DNA from: Anaerosporobacter mobilis DSM 15930
GTDB lineage: Bacteria > Bacillota > Clostridia > Lachnospirales > Lachnospiraceae
Direction: 5' to 3'
Assembly (NCBI RefSeq): GCF_900142955.1
Contig: NZ_FRCP01000015.1
Coordinates: forward strand, 120,270 to 184,269
DNA length: 64,000 nucleotides
The stretch's first letter is position 1, and each line of letters opens with the position of its first letter. The notes beneath the pieces were generated by a model, which saw only the letters and a list, made by a program, of their open reading frames with translations, made no database searches and was not told where the DNA came from. Shown piece by piece: positions 43,549-52,132 of this stretch. Both the position numbers and the translations under genes were made by a program.

Positions 43549-44253
43549 TTATTCTTCTTCCGAAATTTGATCAGCTTCAAAACGTTCTATTATAGTAACA
43601 CCTTCATTAGCTTCAACTTTCTCATCTACAAGTTCTTCCTCATCATCTTCATCAACTTCATCAAAACCGCCATTCATTGTGAATTCAATCAGTTCCCAGA
43701 TTTCATCACGGCCTTGCTTTGATATGGATGAAAACGGAATAATCGGAGTCCCCTCTACAGTATTCAAACCCTTACGAATCATCTTAATATGTTTATCTCT
43801 CTGACTTCGATTGATCTTATCTAACTTCGTAGCTATAATAACTGGATTATATCCATTATGAACGATCCAATCATACATATTCTTATCATTCTCTGAAGGT
43901 TCATGACGAATATCTATTAGTAAGAAGATAATTCGAAGTTGTTTGGAAGTACCAAGATACTTCTCAATTAATTTACCCCATTTTTCTTTTAATGCCAACG
44001 AAACTTTAGCATATCCATATCCTGGGAGATCAACAAAATATACCTCATCATTAATATTATAGAAGTTAATGGTTTGTGTCTTACCAGGTTGCGAAGATGT
44101 TCTAGCGTAAGCTTTACGATTCATCAGCGCATTAATAAGTGACGATTTACCTACATTCGATTTACCAGCAAAAGCAATCTCAACTTTGTCATTCTCTGGT
44201 AGTACACTTGTTACACCACAAACGGTTTCCAAGTTCACACTTTTTATATGCAT
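43549..44253 (-). CDS. engB: Ribosome-biogenesis GTPase EngB/YsxC, with acidic C-terminal tail
   Basis: The 234-aa GTPase is needed for large ribosomal subunit assembly. G motifs: G1 GKSNVGKSS (30-38), G3 DLPGYG (about 73), G4 TKLDK (about 142) and G5 FSSISKQG. It is longer than typical YsxC (about 195-200 aa) because of an acidic tail from about residue 195 (EVDEDDEEELVDEKVEANEG). The start at 44253 is homologous to family N-termini; an in-frame ATG lies exactly 12 nt upstream (44265), part of the cassette shared with lon, glmM and the GH20 gene. It follows lon in the conserved tig-clpP-clpX-lon-engB order. Confidence 0.95.
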   Translation of the reverse strand: MHIKSVNLETVCGVTSVLPENDKVEIAFAGKSNVGKSSLINALMNRKAYARTSSQPGKTQTINFYNINDEVYFVDLPGYGYAKVSLALKEKWGKLIEKYLGTSKQLRIIFLLIDIRHEPSENDKNMYDWIVHNGYNPVIIATKLDKINRSQRDKHIKMIRKGLNTVEGTPIIPFSSISKQGRDEIWELIEFTMNGGFDEVDEDDEEELVDEKVEANEGVTIIERFEADQISEEE

Positions 44254-44258
44254 ATCAA

Positions 44259-44330
44259 TTACCATACCCTTTCAAAAGTCTGGCGACTTTGTGCAAGGCA
44301 CAAATCGCCGTGTGAAAGATCATCTTTCAC
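44259..44330 (-). CDS. Putative 23-codon leader ORF upstream of engB
   Basis: GTG at 44330 follows TGGGAGTAGT. The frame runs 23 codons to TAA at 44261-44259, five bases before the engB ATG. The peptide contains D-L-S, DLCL and ends with Trp. Its start codon is inside a perfect 11-bp hairpin (44310-44332), and the next hairpin (44282-44309) covers the middle of the ORF. It resembles the leader ORF of the GH20-type gene in both sequence and layout. It could be a coupling leader or a repeat remnant. Confidence 0.45.
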   Translation of the reverse strand: MKDDLSHGDLCLAQSRQTFERVW

Positions 44331-44367
44331 ACTACTCCCATCTACACACGACACCATCTACGTGTGT
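44282..44367 (-). promoter_or_regulatory. Three consecutive hairpins in the lon-engB intergenic region
   Basis: In transcript order: 44367-44344 (ACACACG/CGTGTGT), 44332-44310 (perfect 11-bp stem, one-base loop) and 44309-44282 (12-bp stem with one mismatch). They fill the 140-nt gap between the lon stop and the engB start. None is followed by a U-run, so they look like RNA-processing or translational control structures, not terminators. Confidence 0.65.
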
Positions 44368-44406
44368 ATCTATACTAATGTTATTTATTACAATTAAATT
44401 GCTACA

Positions 44407-46725
44407 TTATTTCACAAGTGCAAAAGATAACACTTCTTCCATGGTATCTACTAATTCTATATCAATTCCTGTAACAATTTCTTTCTCCAATTCGTCTATA
44501 TTACTCTTGTTTTTCTTAGGTACAAGAACTAATTTAACTTTTGCTGCTTTCGCTGCAAGAATTTTTTCCTTTAACCCTCCAATTGGAAGAACTCTACCTC
44601 GAAGTGTAATCTCTCCTGTCATAGCAACATCTGCACGCACCTTCGTATTCGTTATGGCTGATAACATCGCGGTAGCCATAGTTATCCCTGCTGATGGGCC
44701 ATCTTTTGGAACTGCACCCTCTGGTATATGAATATGGATATCATTTTTTTCAAAAAAGTCTTGAGCAATGCCATACTGACTACTTATAGAACGAATGTAA
44801 CTAATTCCAGCCCTCGCCGATTCCTTCATTACATCGCCTAGTTTCCCTGTAAGTTCGAATTTACCTTTTCCTGGCATTACATTTACTTCGATTTGAAGTG
44901 TGTCACCACCAACGCTTGTCCACGCAAGTCCTCTTACGATACCAATTTCATCTTCCTTGTTGATTTCATCAAAGGTATAACGCTCTTTACCAAGATATTT
45001 TTCAAGGTTTTTATCTGTAATCTTAACACTCTTTTTATCACTTTCTAGAATTTCTCTTGCGACCTTTCGACAGATCTCACCGAGTTTTCTCTCGAGATTA
45101 CGAACCCCTGCTTCTTTCGTATATCCATTAATAATATGGCTAATTGCCTTATCAGATATACTTAACTGCTTTTCATTCAATCCATTCTTCTCAATTTGTT
45201 TCACAATCAGATGTTCTTTTGCAATATGTTCTTTCTCATTCTGCGAATAACTGTTGACTTCAATTAATTCCATACGATCTAACAATGGGCGAGGAATTGT
45301 CTGAACTGAATTCGCTGTAGCTATAAAAAGAACTTCAGATAAATCTACTGGTTGTTCAATGTAATGATCCACAAAACGTTTATTCTGTTCTGCATCTAAA
45401 ACTTCCAAAAGAGCTGAGAACGTGTCACCTTTGTAATCATTACTTACCTTGTCAATCTCATCTAACAACATAAGTGGATTCTTAACACCCGCATTCTTAA
45501 GTCCACTAACAATACGTCCTGGCATAGCTCCAACATACGTTCTTCTATGCCCCCTAATTTCTGCTTCATCACGTACACCACCTAAGCTAATACGTACGTA
45601 TTCCTTATCAAGTGCCTTCGCTACGGAACGTGCTATCGAAGTCTTACCAGTTCCCGGAGGGCCCACTAAACAGATAATTGGACTATCTCCTTTTTTCGTC
45701 AAGCTTCGTACTGCTAAGAATTCAATAATACGATCTTTTACTTTCTTAAGACCATAGTGATCTTCATCTAACACTTTCATAGCATTCTTGATATCCTTGT
45801 TATCTTTGCTTACTTTATCCCAAGGAAGTGTTAATAACATCTCAATATAACCACGTGACACAGAACTTTCAGAGGAGTTATTCCCTAAGTTCTTGTAGCG
45901 TTCAATTTCCTTCTCAATATGATCTTTCACAGTCTTTGAAGCCTTCAACTTCTTTACTTTACTTAAGTATTCTTCTGCTTCGGTAAGAGAATCCTTGTCT
46001 CCAAGTTCCTCACGGATAATCTTGAGCTGTTCTCTCATGATATATTCTTTTTGGTTCTTATCAACTTTTTCTTTCACTTTAGCCTGTAAGTCTTTTCTTA
46101 TTCTCAGAATCTCTATCTCATTCGTTAATGCTATACACGTTTTCTCATAGCGTTCTGAGATATCATTTATTTCTAACAACTCTTGTTTTTCCTCATAGCT
46201 AAACGCTATGTTAGAAGCAATAGCATTCAATAGATGTACAATATCTTCATCTAACAACATCGTTTTCATGATATCCTTACTTAATCTTGGATTCTCGATC
46301 GCATATACTTCTAGAATACTCTTAATCCCCCTAAGATAAGCAGTAATCTCTACCTCAGTAAGATCCTCTATTCCAGTAGCCTCTTTCACCTCAACCTCAC
46401 CATATAAATAAGGTTGATCTGTATATATTTCGCAAACCTCTGCACGCTCTAGTCCTTGTACCATAACGCGGATTATATCACCAGGAAGTTTGATTAATTG
46501 CTTGATTTCAGCTACAGTACCAACACTATATAAATCCTCTGGTTTTGGATCTTCAACATTCGGATCCTTTTGCATTAGCAACAATACTTGTTGATCTTGT
46601 TCCATTGCCATCTCTACAGCATTAACGGTAATCTTACGGTTAATATCAAAATGAATTAATGTATCTGGTAAGATTGTCATCCCACGCAATGCTACGATTG
46701 GCATTATTTTTCGTATCTCAGTCAT
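44407..46725 (-). CDS. lon: ATP-dependent protease Lon (LonA)
   Basis: The protein is 772 aa from the ATG at 46725. The N-terminal substrate domain begins IMPIVALRGMTILPDTLIHFD. The AAA+ domain has Walker A GPPGTGKTS and Walker B LMLLDEIDKV. The serine-lysine peptidase domain has catalytic Ser in PKDGPSAGITMATA and Lys in GGLKEKILAAKAA. It is soluble LonA without a membrane insert. The gene lies between clpX and engB. In-frame codons upstream (ATG 46737, GTG 46746) exist, but the family N-terminus and the leader architecture favour 46725. Its Shine-Dalgarno is displaced upstream by a hairpin (46726-46810). Confidence 0.95.
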   Translation of the reverse strand: MTEIRKIMPIVALRGMTILPDTLIHFDINRKITVNAVEMAMEQDQQVLLLMQKDPNVEDPKPEDLYSVGTVAEIKQLIKLPGDIIRVMVQGLERAEVCEIYTDQPYLYGEVEVKEATGIEDLTEVEITAYLRGIKSILEVYAIENPRLSKDIMKTMLLDEDIVHLLNAIASNIAFSYEEKQELLEINDISERYEKTCIALTNEIEILRIRKDLQAKVKEKVDKNQKEYIMREQLKIIREELGDKDSLTEAEEYLSKVKKLKASKTVKDHIEKEIERYKNLGNNSSESSVSRGYIEMLLTLPWDKVSKDNKDIKNAMKVLDEDHYGLKKVKDRIIEFLAVRSLTKKGDSPIICLVGPPGTGKTSIARSVAKALDKEYVRISLGGVRDEAEIRGHRRTYVGAMPGRIVSGLKNAGVKNPLMLLDEIDKVSNDYKGDTFSALLEVLDAEQNKRFVDHYIEQPVDLSEVLFIATANSVQTIPRPLLDRMELIEVNSYSQNEKEHIAKEHLIVKQIEKNGLNEKQLSISDKAISHIINGYTKEAGVRNLERKLGEICRKVAREILESDKKSVKITDKNLEKYLGKERYTFDEINKEDEIGIVRGLAWTSVGGDTLQIEVNVMPGKGKFELTGKLGDVMKESARAGISYIRSISSQYGIAQDFFEKNDIHIHIPEGAVPKDGPSAGITMATAMLSAITNTKVRADVAMTGEITLRGRVLPIGGLKEKILAAKAAKVKLVLVPKKNKSNIDELEKEIVTGIDIELVDTMEEVLSFALVK

Positions 46726-46810
46726 ACTTATCCCCATGCATATCACAAGTCAGCTTGTAATACTGCCAATATTAATGAGTTGAAGGACCTTTGTGCATGG
46801 CTCCTTTCAT
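46726..46810 (-). promoter_or_regulatory. lon leader: Shine-Dalgarno separated from the start codon by a hairpin
   Basis: On the minus strand, GAAAGGAG is followed directly by CCATGCA (46800-46794). Its exact complement TGCATGG (46740-46734) closes a 53-nt loop, and then GGATAAGT and ATG follow. If the stem forms, GGAG lies 8 nt from ATG. A short ORF beginning in the stem (ATG 46798, 8 codons) ends inside the loop. glmM has the same layout with an identical 16-nt block. A weaker alternative ribosome site is GGGGAT next to the ATG. Confidence 0.55.
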
Positions 46811-46887
46811 AGATTTAGTATTATTCCTTCAACTTTTCTCTATCTGTAACAAACTTGTTGTTTGTACAAGTAAATCTATCATTAGAT

Positions 46888-46926
46888 AAAAAGTCCACTA
46901 AAGTATTACCTTCAGTAGACTTTTTT
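46888..46926 (-). terminator. Intrinsic terminator after clpX
   Basis: AAAAAGTCCACT and a complementary AGTAGACTTTTTT (one mismatch) bracket a short loop. The stem begins immediately after the clpX stop region (46931) and ends in a T-run on the minus strand. It separates clpX from lon. Confidence 0.8.
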
Positions 46927-46930
46927 ATAA

Positions 46931-48223
46931 TTATGCAATTTCATTGCTATTCTTTTTTGGAAGTCTTTTTGTAGTAGTCTTCTTAGCTACACCTTCTTCG
47001 GAATAAACAAAAGTTGGTTCTTCAAGTCCCTGTGCAGCTGGTTTAGTGATAATACACTTCGCTATTTTACTATCAGATGGAATTTTGTACATAGAATCCA
47101 TCATAATAGATTCCATAATAGCACGCAATCCTCTCGCACCAGTTTTTCTTTCAAAAGAACGTTTTGCGATTTCTCTGATTGCATCTTCTTCAAATTCTAA
47201 CTCAACACCATCTAATTCAAACAATTTTCTATATTGTTTTACAATTGCATTCTTAGGTTCTGTTAAGATATGATACAATGCATCTTCATCGAGTAAGTCA
47301 AGCCCTACACTTACAGGAACTCGCCCTACGAATTCTGGAATTAATCCATACTTAACGAAATCCTGTGGTAATACTTGTTTGAATAACTTACCTATATTAT
47401 CTTTATCGATTGCAGCAATTTCTGCATTAAATCCGATTGACTTATTGCCAATTCTAGATTCGATAATTTTTTCCAAACCATCGAATGCTCCACCACAGAT
47501 AAACAAGATATTAGAAGTATCAATCTGAATAAATTCTTGGTGTGGATGCTTTCTACCACCTTGAGGTGGAACGTTAGCTACTGTACCTTCAACAATCTTA
47601 AGTAAAGCTTGTTGTACACCTTCACCTGATACATCTCTTGTAATTGAAGTATTCTCTGATTTTCTTGTTATTTTGTCTATTTCATCGATATATATAATAC
47701 CGTATTCTGCTCTTTCAACATCGTAATCTGCTGCCTGAATTATTTTTAATAGTATATTCTCAACATCTTCACCCACATATCCAGCTTCTGTTAAAGTAGT
47801 AGCATCTGCTATCGCAAATGGTACATTAATCAACTTAGCTAACGTCTGTGCAAGATATGTTTTACCAGAACCTGTTGGTCCTACCATAATGATATTACTT
47901 TTCTGTAGTTCTACGTCTAAATCTTTCTCTGCAAGCACTCTCTTATAGTGATTGTAAACAGATACTGCTAACACTTTTTTCGCTTCATTTTGACCAACAA
48001 CGTATTGGTCTAAGAAATCTTTGATTTCTTCTGGTTTCAACAAATTAATACCATTCTCTTGAATTGTATCATCAAACTCTTCTTCAATAATCTCCGAACA
48101 AATCTCTATACATTCATCACAAATATATACGTTTGGGCCTGCAATCAATTTTCTTACTTGATCTTGCGTCTTATTGCAAAAAGAACATCTTAATTGTTTT
48201 CTTTCATCTGCTCGATTAGCCAT
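46931..48223 (-). CDS. clpX: ATP-dependent Clp protease ATP-binding subunit ClpX
   Basis: The 430-aa AAA+ unfoldase starts at the ATG at 48223 after GGAGGTGTATTGC. The N-terminal zinc-binding domain has C13, C16, C35 and C38. Walker A is GPTGSGKT, Walker B IIYIDEIDKI, and the ClpP-contacting IGF-type loop reads IGF in NKSIGFNAE. Acts as a hexamer feeding substrates into ClpP, encoded directly upstream. A second ClpP at 26349-26930 is another possible partner. The C-terminus carries a short Lys/Thr-rich tail. Confidence 0.97.
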   Translation of the reverse strand: MANRADERKQLRCSFCNKTQDQVRKLIAGPNVYICDECIEICSEIIEEEFDDTIQENGINLLKPEEIKDFLDQYVVGQNEAKKVLAVSVYNHYKRVLAEKDLDVELQKSNIIMVGPTGSGKTYLAQTLAKLINVPFAIADATTLTEAGYVGEDVENILLKIIQAADYDVERAEYGIIYIDEIDKITRKSENTSITRDVSGEGVQQALLKIVEGTVANVPPQGGRKHPHQEFIQIDTSNILFICGGAFDGLEKIIESRIGNKSIGFNAEIAAIDKDNIGKLFKQVLPQDFVKYGLIPEFVGRVPVSVGLDLLDEDALYHILTEPKNAIVKQYRKLFELDGVELEFEEDAIREIAKRSFERKTGARGLRAIMESIMMDSMYKIPSDSKIAKCIITKPAAQGLEEPTFVYSEEGVAKKTTTKRLPKKNSNEIA

Positions 48224-48257
48224 GCAATACACCTCCATTTTAGTAAAATTAGTAAAT

Positions 48258-48295
48258 CCATAACGACAGACTCCAATACAAATCTGTCGTTATGG
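48258..48295 (-). promoter_or_regulatory. Perfect hairpin between clpP and clpX
   Basis: CCATAACGACAGA (48258-48270) and TCTGTCGTTATGG (48283-48295) form a perfect 13-bp stem. There is no T-run after it on the minus strand, so it is more likely a processing or attenuation element that sets the clpP:clpX ratio than a full terminator. Confidence 0.65.
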
Positions 48296-48316
48296 CACTA
48301 AACTACTATAACATTC

Positions 48317-48901
48317 CTACTGTCTACTTGTAATTATACTATCAATTAGGCCGTATTCTTTAGCTTCTTCTGCAGTCATATAATTATCACGCTCTGTATC
48401 AATTTCAATAACTTCAACTGGTTTTCCAGTGTTCTGAGCTAAAATATCATTTAATTTCTTCTTTGTACGTAAGATATTATCTGCAACGATTTTAATGTCA
48501 GTAGCTTGACCTCTTGCACCACCTGATGGTTGATGAATCATAACTTCTGCATTCGGAAGTGCAAATCTCTTTCCTTTCGCTCCACCAGCAAGAAGGAATG
48601 CTCCCATACTTGCCGCCATACCCATACAAATTGTAGAAACATCTGATTTAATAAACTGCATAGTATCGTAGATAGCCATACCAGCAGTTACAGAACCACC
48701 TGGGCTATTAATATACAAGCTAATATCTTTTCCTGGATCTTCAGCTTCTAAGAATAATAATTGGGATACAATAAGACTAGCAGAAACGTCTGTTACCTCT
48801 TCTCCTAAAAATATAATTCTCTCTTTAAGAAGTCTGGAATAAATATCGTAAGATCTCTCTCCTCTACTTGTCTGCTCAATGACATAAGGTACTAAACTCA
48901 T
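48317..48901 (-). CDS. clpP: ATP-dependent Clp protease proteolytic subunit ClpP (main copy)
   Basis: This is a canonical 194-aa ClpP. The catalytic triad is Ser98 (AASMGAF), His123 (MIHQPSGG) and Asp172 (TERDNYMT). The N-terminus SLVPYVIEQTSRGERSYD and the dimer interface region are intact. It forms the tetradecameric chamber used with ClpX, encoded next. It is located between tig and clpX as in many Firmicutes. The start follows AAGGAGGATTAAGT. Confidence 0.97.
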   Translation of the reverse strand: MSLVPYVIEQTSRGERSYDIYSRLLKERIIFLGEEVTDVSASLIVSQLLFLEAEDPGKDISLYINSPGGSVTAGMAIYDTMQFIKSDVSTICMGMAASMGAFLLAGGAKGKRFALPNAEVMIHQPSGGARGQATDIKIVADNILRTKKKLNDILAQNTGKPVEVIEIDTERDNYMTAEEAKEYGLIDSIITSRQ

Positions 48902-49068
48902 ACTTAATCCTCCTTATCTTTATTATAACTATTCAGTTATCCAGCTTTTTCAAAGCTGGATGTGCACAAAATGAATAAAAAGTATTCACCTTGACACTGA
49001 ACCACTCGAAAAAACAAGCTTTTTCTCGGAGTTTTCTGGGTAGTTACTTTATTACTCTTATATCGTGT
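48902..49068 (-). promoter_or_regulatory. clpP upstream region with two hairpins
   Basis: TCCAGCTTT and AAAGCTGGA (48940-48960) form one hairpin in the leader. ACTCCGAGAAAAA and TTTTTTCGAGT (about 49013-49041) form another with a stem interrupted by mismatches. A TATAAT hexamer lies near 48923-48928, but I find no -35 at good spacing. No clear CtsR (GGTCAAA repeats) or CIRCE site was seen. Confidence 0.4.
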
Positions 49069-49099
49069 AAATGCTGATTTCATTTCAAAATCAGCATTT
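49069..49099 (-). terminator. Intrinsic terminator after tig
   Basis: AAATGCTGATTT and AAATCAGCATTT form a perfect 12-bp stem with a 7-nt loop. It lies 65 nt after the tig stop codon, separating tig from clpP. Confidence 0.8.
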
Positions 49100-49163
49100 A
49101 TTAGAATAGTATAACTTTTAAATTCTACTGAATAACACGACTGAATTACAGTTACTTAATAGC

Positions 49164-50450
49164 TTATGCTTCCTTTGAAGCTTCCACTACGAAGTCAACA
49201 GCTTTTTGAACAGCCATGTCCATCTTCATTTGTTCTTTTTCTCCATCACCAAGAAGTTCTTTTAATTTTTCAACTTCCATCTTGTACATTTCAGCCATCT
49301 TTGCGATTTCTGCATCTAAATCTTCTTCAGAAACAGTGATGTTTTCAGCTTTAACGATTGCTTCAAGTACTAATCTGCTTTGGATACGTTTCTCAGCTTG
49401 TGGTCTCATTTGTTCGAATAATTTTTCTTGTGTTAAACCAGTGAAGCTGAAATATTGTTCAACTGATAAACCTTGTTGTTGTAATCTAGCAGCGAAATCT
49501 TCTGCCATTTGTCTAATTTGTGTATTAATCATTGCTTCTGGAATTTCCATTGTTGAATTTTCAATGATTGTTTCAATGATCTTATCTTCTCTTTCATTAT
49601 TAGCTGCTGCTACTTTTTTCTCTAATAAAGATGCTTTGATATCAGCTTTATATTCATCTAAAGATTCGAATTCAGATACATCTTTAGCGAAATCATCATT
49701 TAATTCTGGTAATTCTTTTGCTTTGATTTCATTGATTTTTACTTTGAACATAGCTGGTTTGCCAGCTAATTCTGGTGCATGGTATTCAGCTGGGAAAGTT
49801 ACGTTAACTTCAACTTCTTCTCCAACTTTTTTACCTACTAATTGATCTTCGAATGTATCAATGAAAGAGTGTGAACCAAGTGTTAATGGATAAGCTTCAC
49901 CTTTTCCACCTTCAAATGGTGTTCCATCTACAAATCCTTCGAAATCGATTGTAACGATATCTTTTAACTCAGCTGCTTTATCTTCAACTGTTACAGTTCT
50001 GGCATTTTGTTCTCTAACTTTATCTAATTCAGCTGATAATTCTTCTTCCGTTACTTCTGTGCTAGCTTTTTCTACTGCAACACCTTTATATTCACCTAAA
50101 GTTACTTCAGGTTTAACTGCAACTTCAGCTGTAAAGATGAATGATTTGCCTTTTTCGATTTGAACTACATCGATATCTGGTTGAGAAACAATATCTAAAC
50201 CACTTTCAGCTGCTGCTTTTTCGTAAGCTGAAGGGATGATTGCATTTGCTGCATCTTCATAGAATACACCAACACCATACATTTTTTCAATGATTGCTCT
50301 TGGAGCTTTTCCTTTTCTAAATCCTTGAATAGTCATTTTTCCTCTATTCTTAAGGTATGCTTTTTGGATTGCAGCTTCGAATTCTTCAGCTGTAGCTTCA
50401 ATAGTAAGCTTTACCATGTTCTTTTCCAACTTTTCAACTTGTAAACTCAT
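49164..50450 (-). CDS. tig: Trigger factor (ribosome-associated chaperone/PPIase)
   Basis: The protein is 428 aa from the ATG at 50450, which follows AGGAGGAAATCTTAGA and gives the standard N-terminus SLQVEKLEKNMVKLTIEATAEEF. The ribosome-binding loop is GFRKGKAPRAIIEKMYG (about residues 43-59), the FKBP-type prolyl isomerase domain is about 150-245 (VTIDFEGFVDGTPFEGGKGE), and the helical C-terminal chaperone domain follows. An open frame continues about 70 codons upstream through the 69-bp repeats, but this is leader, not protein. Confidence 0.97.
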   Translation of the reverse strand: MSLQVEKLEKNMVKLTIEATAEEFEAAIQKAYLKNRGKMTIQGFRKGKAPRAIIEKMYGVGVFYEDAANAIIPSAYEKAAAESGLDIVSQPDIDVVQIEKGKSFIFTAEVAVKPEVTLGEYKGVAVEKASTEVTEEELSAELDKVREQNARTVTVEDKAAELKDIVTIDFEGFVDGTPFEGGKGEAYPLTLGSHSFIDTFEDQLVGKKVGEEVEVNVTFPAEYHAPELAGKPAMFKVKINEIKAKELPELNDDFAKDVSEFESLDEYKADIKASLLEKKVAAANNEREDKIIETIIENSTMEIPEAMINTQIRQMAEDFAARLQQQGLSVEQYFSFTGLTQEKLFEQMRPQAEKRIQSRLVLEAIVKAENITVSEEDLDAEIAKMAEMYKMEVEKLKELLGDGEKEQMKMDMAVQKAVDFVVEASKEA

Positions 50451-50515
50451 TCTAAGATTTCCTCCTGTATTTAACACTTTCCTTATTAACTGCATAATCA
50501 CACAGTTTTTGTGCA

Positions 50516-50687
50516 TTGCAAGCAAATGATTTTGTGCTTTGCTATCCAATAGACAACGTCTATTTTCAGTAAACAAAATCACCCTTGCAAACAAGTGATT
50601 TTGCGCATAGCTATACAATAGACTGCGTCTATTATCGGTTTTCAAATTCAACATTGCAAGCAAGCGAATTTGTGCATTGCTATATTA
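50516..50687 (-). repeat. 69-bp tandem repeats forming the tig 5' leader
   Basis: Units 50516-50584 and 50585-50653 are each 69 bp and about 70 percent identical, followed by a partial third unit (50654-50687). Each complete unit carries a hairpin with AATAGAC and GTCTATT arms whose loop differs between units, and a boundary motif near GCAATGCACAAA. The period is a multiple of three, so a reading frame stays open through it. The predicted tig transcript starts at about 50677, so the repeats are transcribed as an approximately 225-nt leader. Confidence 0.85.
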
Positions 50688-50712
50688 TATCATATATATT
50701 TGGTAATTACAA
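50684..50712 (-). promoter_or_regulatory. Sigma-A-type promoter of tig
   Basis: On the minus strand, TTGTAA (50712-50707), a 17-nt spacer and TATAAT (50689-50684) with TG before the -10. It sits directly upstream of the 69-bp repeat array. Confidence 0.82.
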
Positions 50713-50782
50713 ATTAATTTTCTTAGCGAAAATTTAGTAAATTTGTCTATTATCCTTACGTAAAGCGTTAGGCTTATGCTAA

Positions 50783-52132
50783 CTAATCTTCTTTGACATA
50801 CCCCTTGTCTTTTAATATGTCAACTACCTCATATACGTACTTTCTACATTTTTCTTCTGTCTGTGCTTCAACCATTACTCGTAACACTTGTTCTGTACCA
50901 CTTTCACGCACAAGAATTCTACCATCATCTCCAAGTTCCCTTGTGATTTTTTTGACTGCTTCTTTAACATCTTCATCATTCTTTGCAGTTGGCTTATCAA
51001 ATACTTTGACATTAACAAGTAATTGTGGATACATCTTCACTTTACTAACTAGTTCTGATAGTTTTTGTTTCTTCTCTAGCATAACTTCCATTAATATAAG
51101 CGATGTAAGAATACCGTCCCCTGTAGTTGCATGTTTACTGAAGATGATATGCCCTGATTGCTCACCACCTAATGTATGACCATTGGCAACCATATTCTCA
51201 TTCACATACTTATCTCCTACTGTAGTCTTTTCATAAAGAATTCCTGCTTTATCAAAAGCTTTATATAATCCAATATTAGACATAATCGTAGTTACTACTG
51301 TATTATTACTTAGTTCACCACGTTCTTTTAGATATGTCCCACATAAGTATAGTATTAAATCACCATCAATAATATTCCCTTTATCATCCACTGCTAAACA
51401 GCGATCTGCATCACCATCGTATGCAAATCCAATATCTAATCCATTGTCTATCACATACTTTTGTAACACTTCAATATGTGTAGAACCACAATTGTTATTG
51501 ATATTCGTTCCATCTGGTTCATTACTGATTGTATATGTCTTAGCTCCAAGTGCATCAAATACTCCCTTTGCTACAGTTGTAGCAGAACCATTAGATAGAT
51601 CAAGGCCTACTTTAACACCTTTGAAAGAACGTGTAGCAAGAGACATAAGATAACCAATATAACGATGTCTTCCTACCGAATAATCTACCGTTCTACCAAT
51701 ATCCACACCTGTCGCTAACGGGATATCATCTACTTCTTTATCAATGTATTCTTCAATTAATTCTTCTACTTCTGTTTCTAATTTGTATCCGTCAGAATTA
51801 ATTACTTTTATTCCATTATCATAATAAGGATTATGGCTAGCTGATATCATAATACCACAATCAAAATTCTCACTGCGTACTACGTATGATACACTTGGTG
51901 TAGGTGTTACATGTAGTAGATAGACATCAGCTCCACTCGCTGTTAAACCAGAAACTAATGCGTATTCAAACATATAACTCGATCTTCTTGTGTCTTTTCC
52001 TATAATTATCTTTGCTTTATGTTCTCTCCCAAAATAATATCCTAAAAAACGTCCTACCTTGTAAGCATGAACTACTGTTAAATCAACGTTAGCTTCTCCA
52101 CGGAAACCATCAGTACCAAAATATTTTCCCAT
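50783..52132 (-). CDS. glmM: Phosphoglucosamine mutase
   Basis: The 449-aa enzyme converts glucosamine-6-phosphate to glucosamine-1-phosphate for peptidoglycan precursors. It starts at the ATG at 52132, giving GKYFGTDGFRGEANVDL. The phosphoserine loop is SASHNPYYDNGIK with catalytic Ser about residue 99. The metal-binding DGDADR motif is near 243, the sugar-binding GGEQSGH near 330, and the phosphate-binding RESGTEQVLRVM near 405. In many Firmicutes it is cotranscribed with cdaA-cdaR and GlmM inhibits CdaA; here it stands alone. In-frame codons lie upstream, but the leader hairpin and homology favour 52132. Confidence 0.96.
   Translation of the reverse strand: MGKYFGTDGFRGEANVDLTVVHAYKVGRFLGYYFGREHKAKIIIGKDTRRSSYMFEYALVSGLTASGADVYLLHVTPTPSVSYVVRSENFDCGIMISASHNPYYDNGIKVINSDGYKLETEVEELIEEYIDKEVDDIPLATGVDIGRTVDYSVGRHRYIGYLMSLATRSFKGVKVGLDLSNGSATTVAKGVFDALGAKTYTISNEPDGTNINNNCGSTHIEVLQKYVIDNGLDIGFAYDGDADRCLAVDDKGNIIDGDLILYLCGTYLKERGELSNNTVVTTIMSNIGLYKAFDKAGILYEKTTVGDKYVNENMVANGHTLGGEQSGHIIFSKHATTGDGILTSLILMEVMLEKKQKLSELVSKVKMYPQLLVNVKVFDKPTAKNDEDVKEAVKKITRELGDDGRILVRESGTEQVLRVMVEAQTEEKCRKYVYEVVDILKDKGYVKED

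Noticed and set aside
48902..49068. CtsR or CIRCE operators upstream of clpP
   Set aside because: No tandem GGTCAAA heptads and no TTAGCACTC/GAGTGCTAA pair could be found; GTGTCAAGGTGAATA is too weak a match.
50451..50663. A longer trigger-factor start giving about 70 extra residues
   Set aside because: The extra segment is the translated 69-bp repeat leader. The ATG at 50450 has an AGGAGG site and the family-standard N-terminus, so the upstream frame is only accidentally open.
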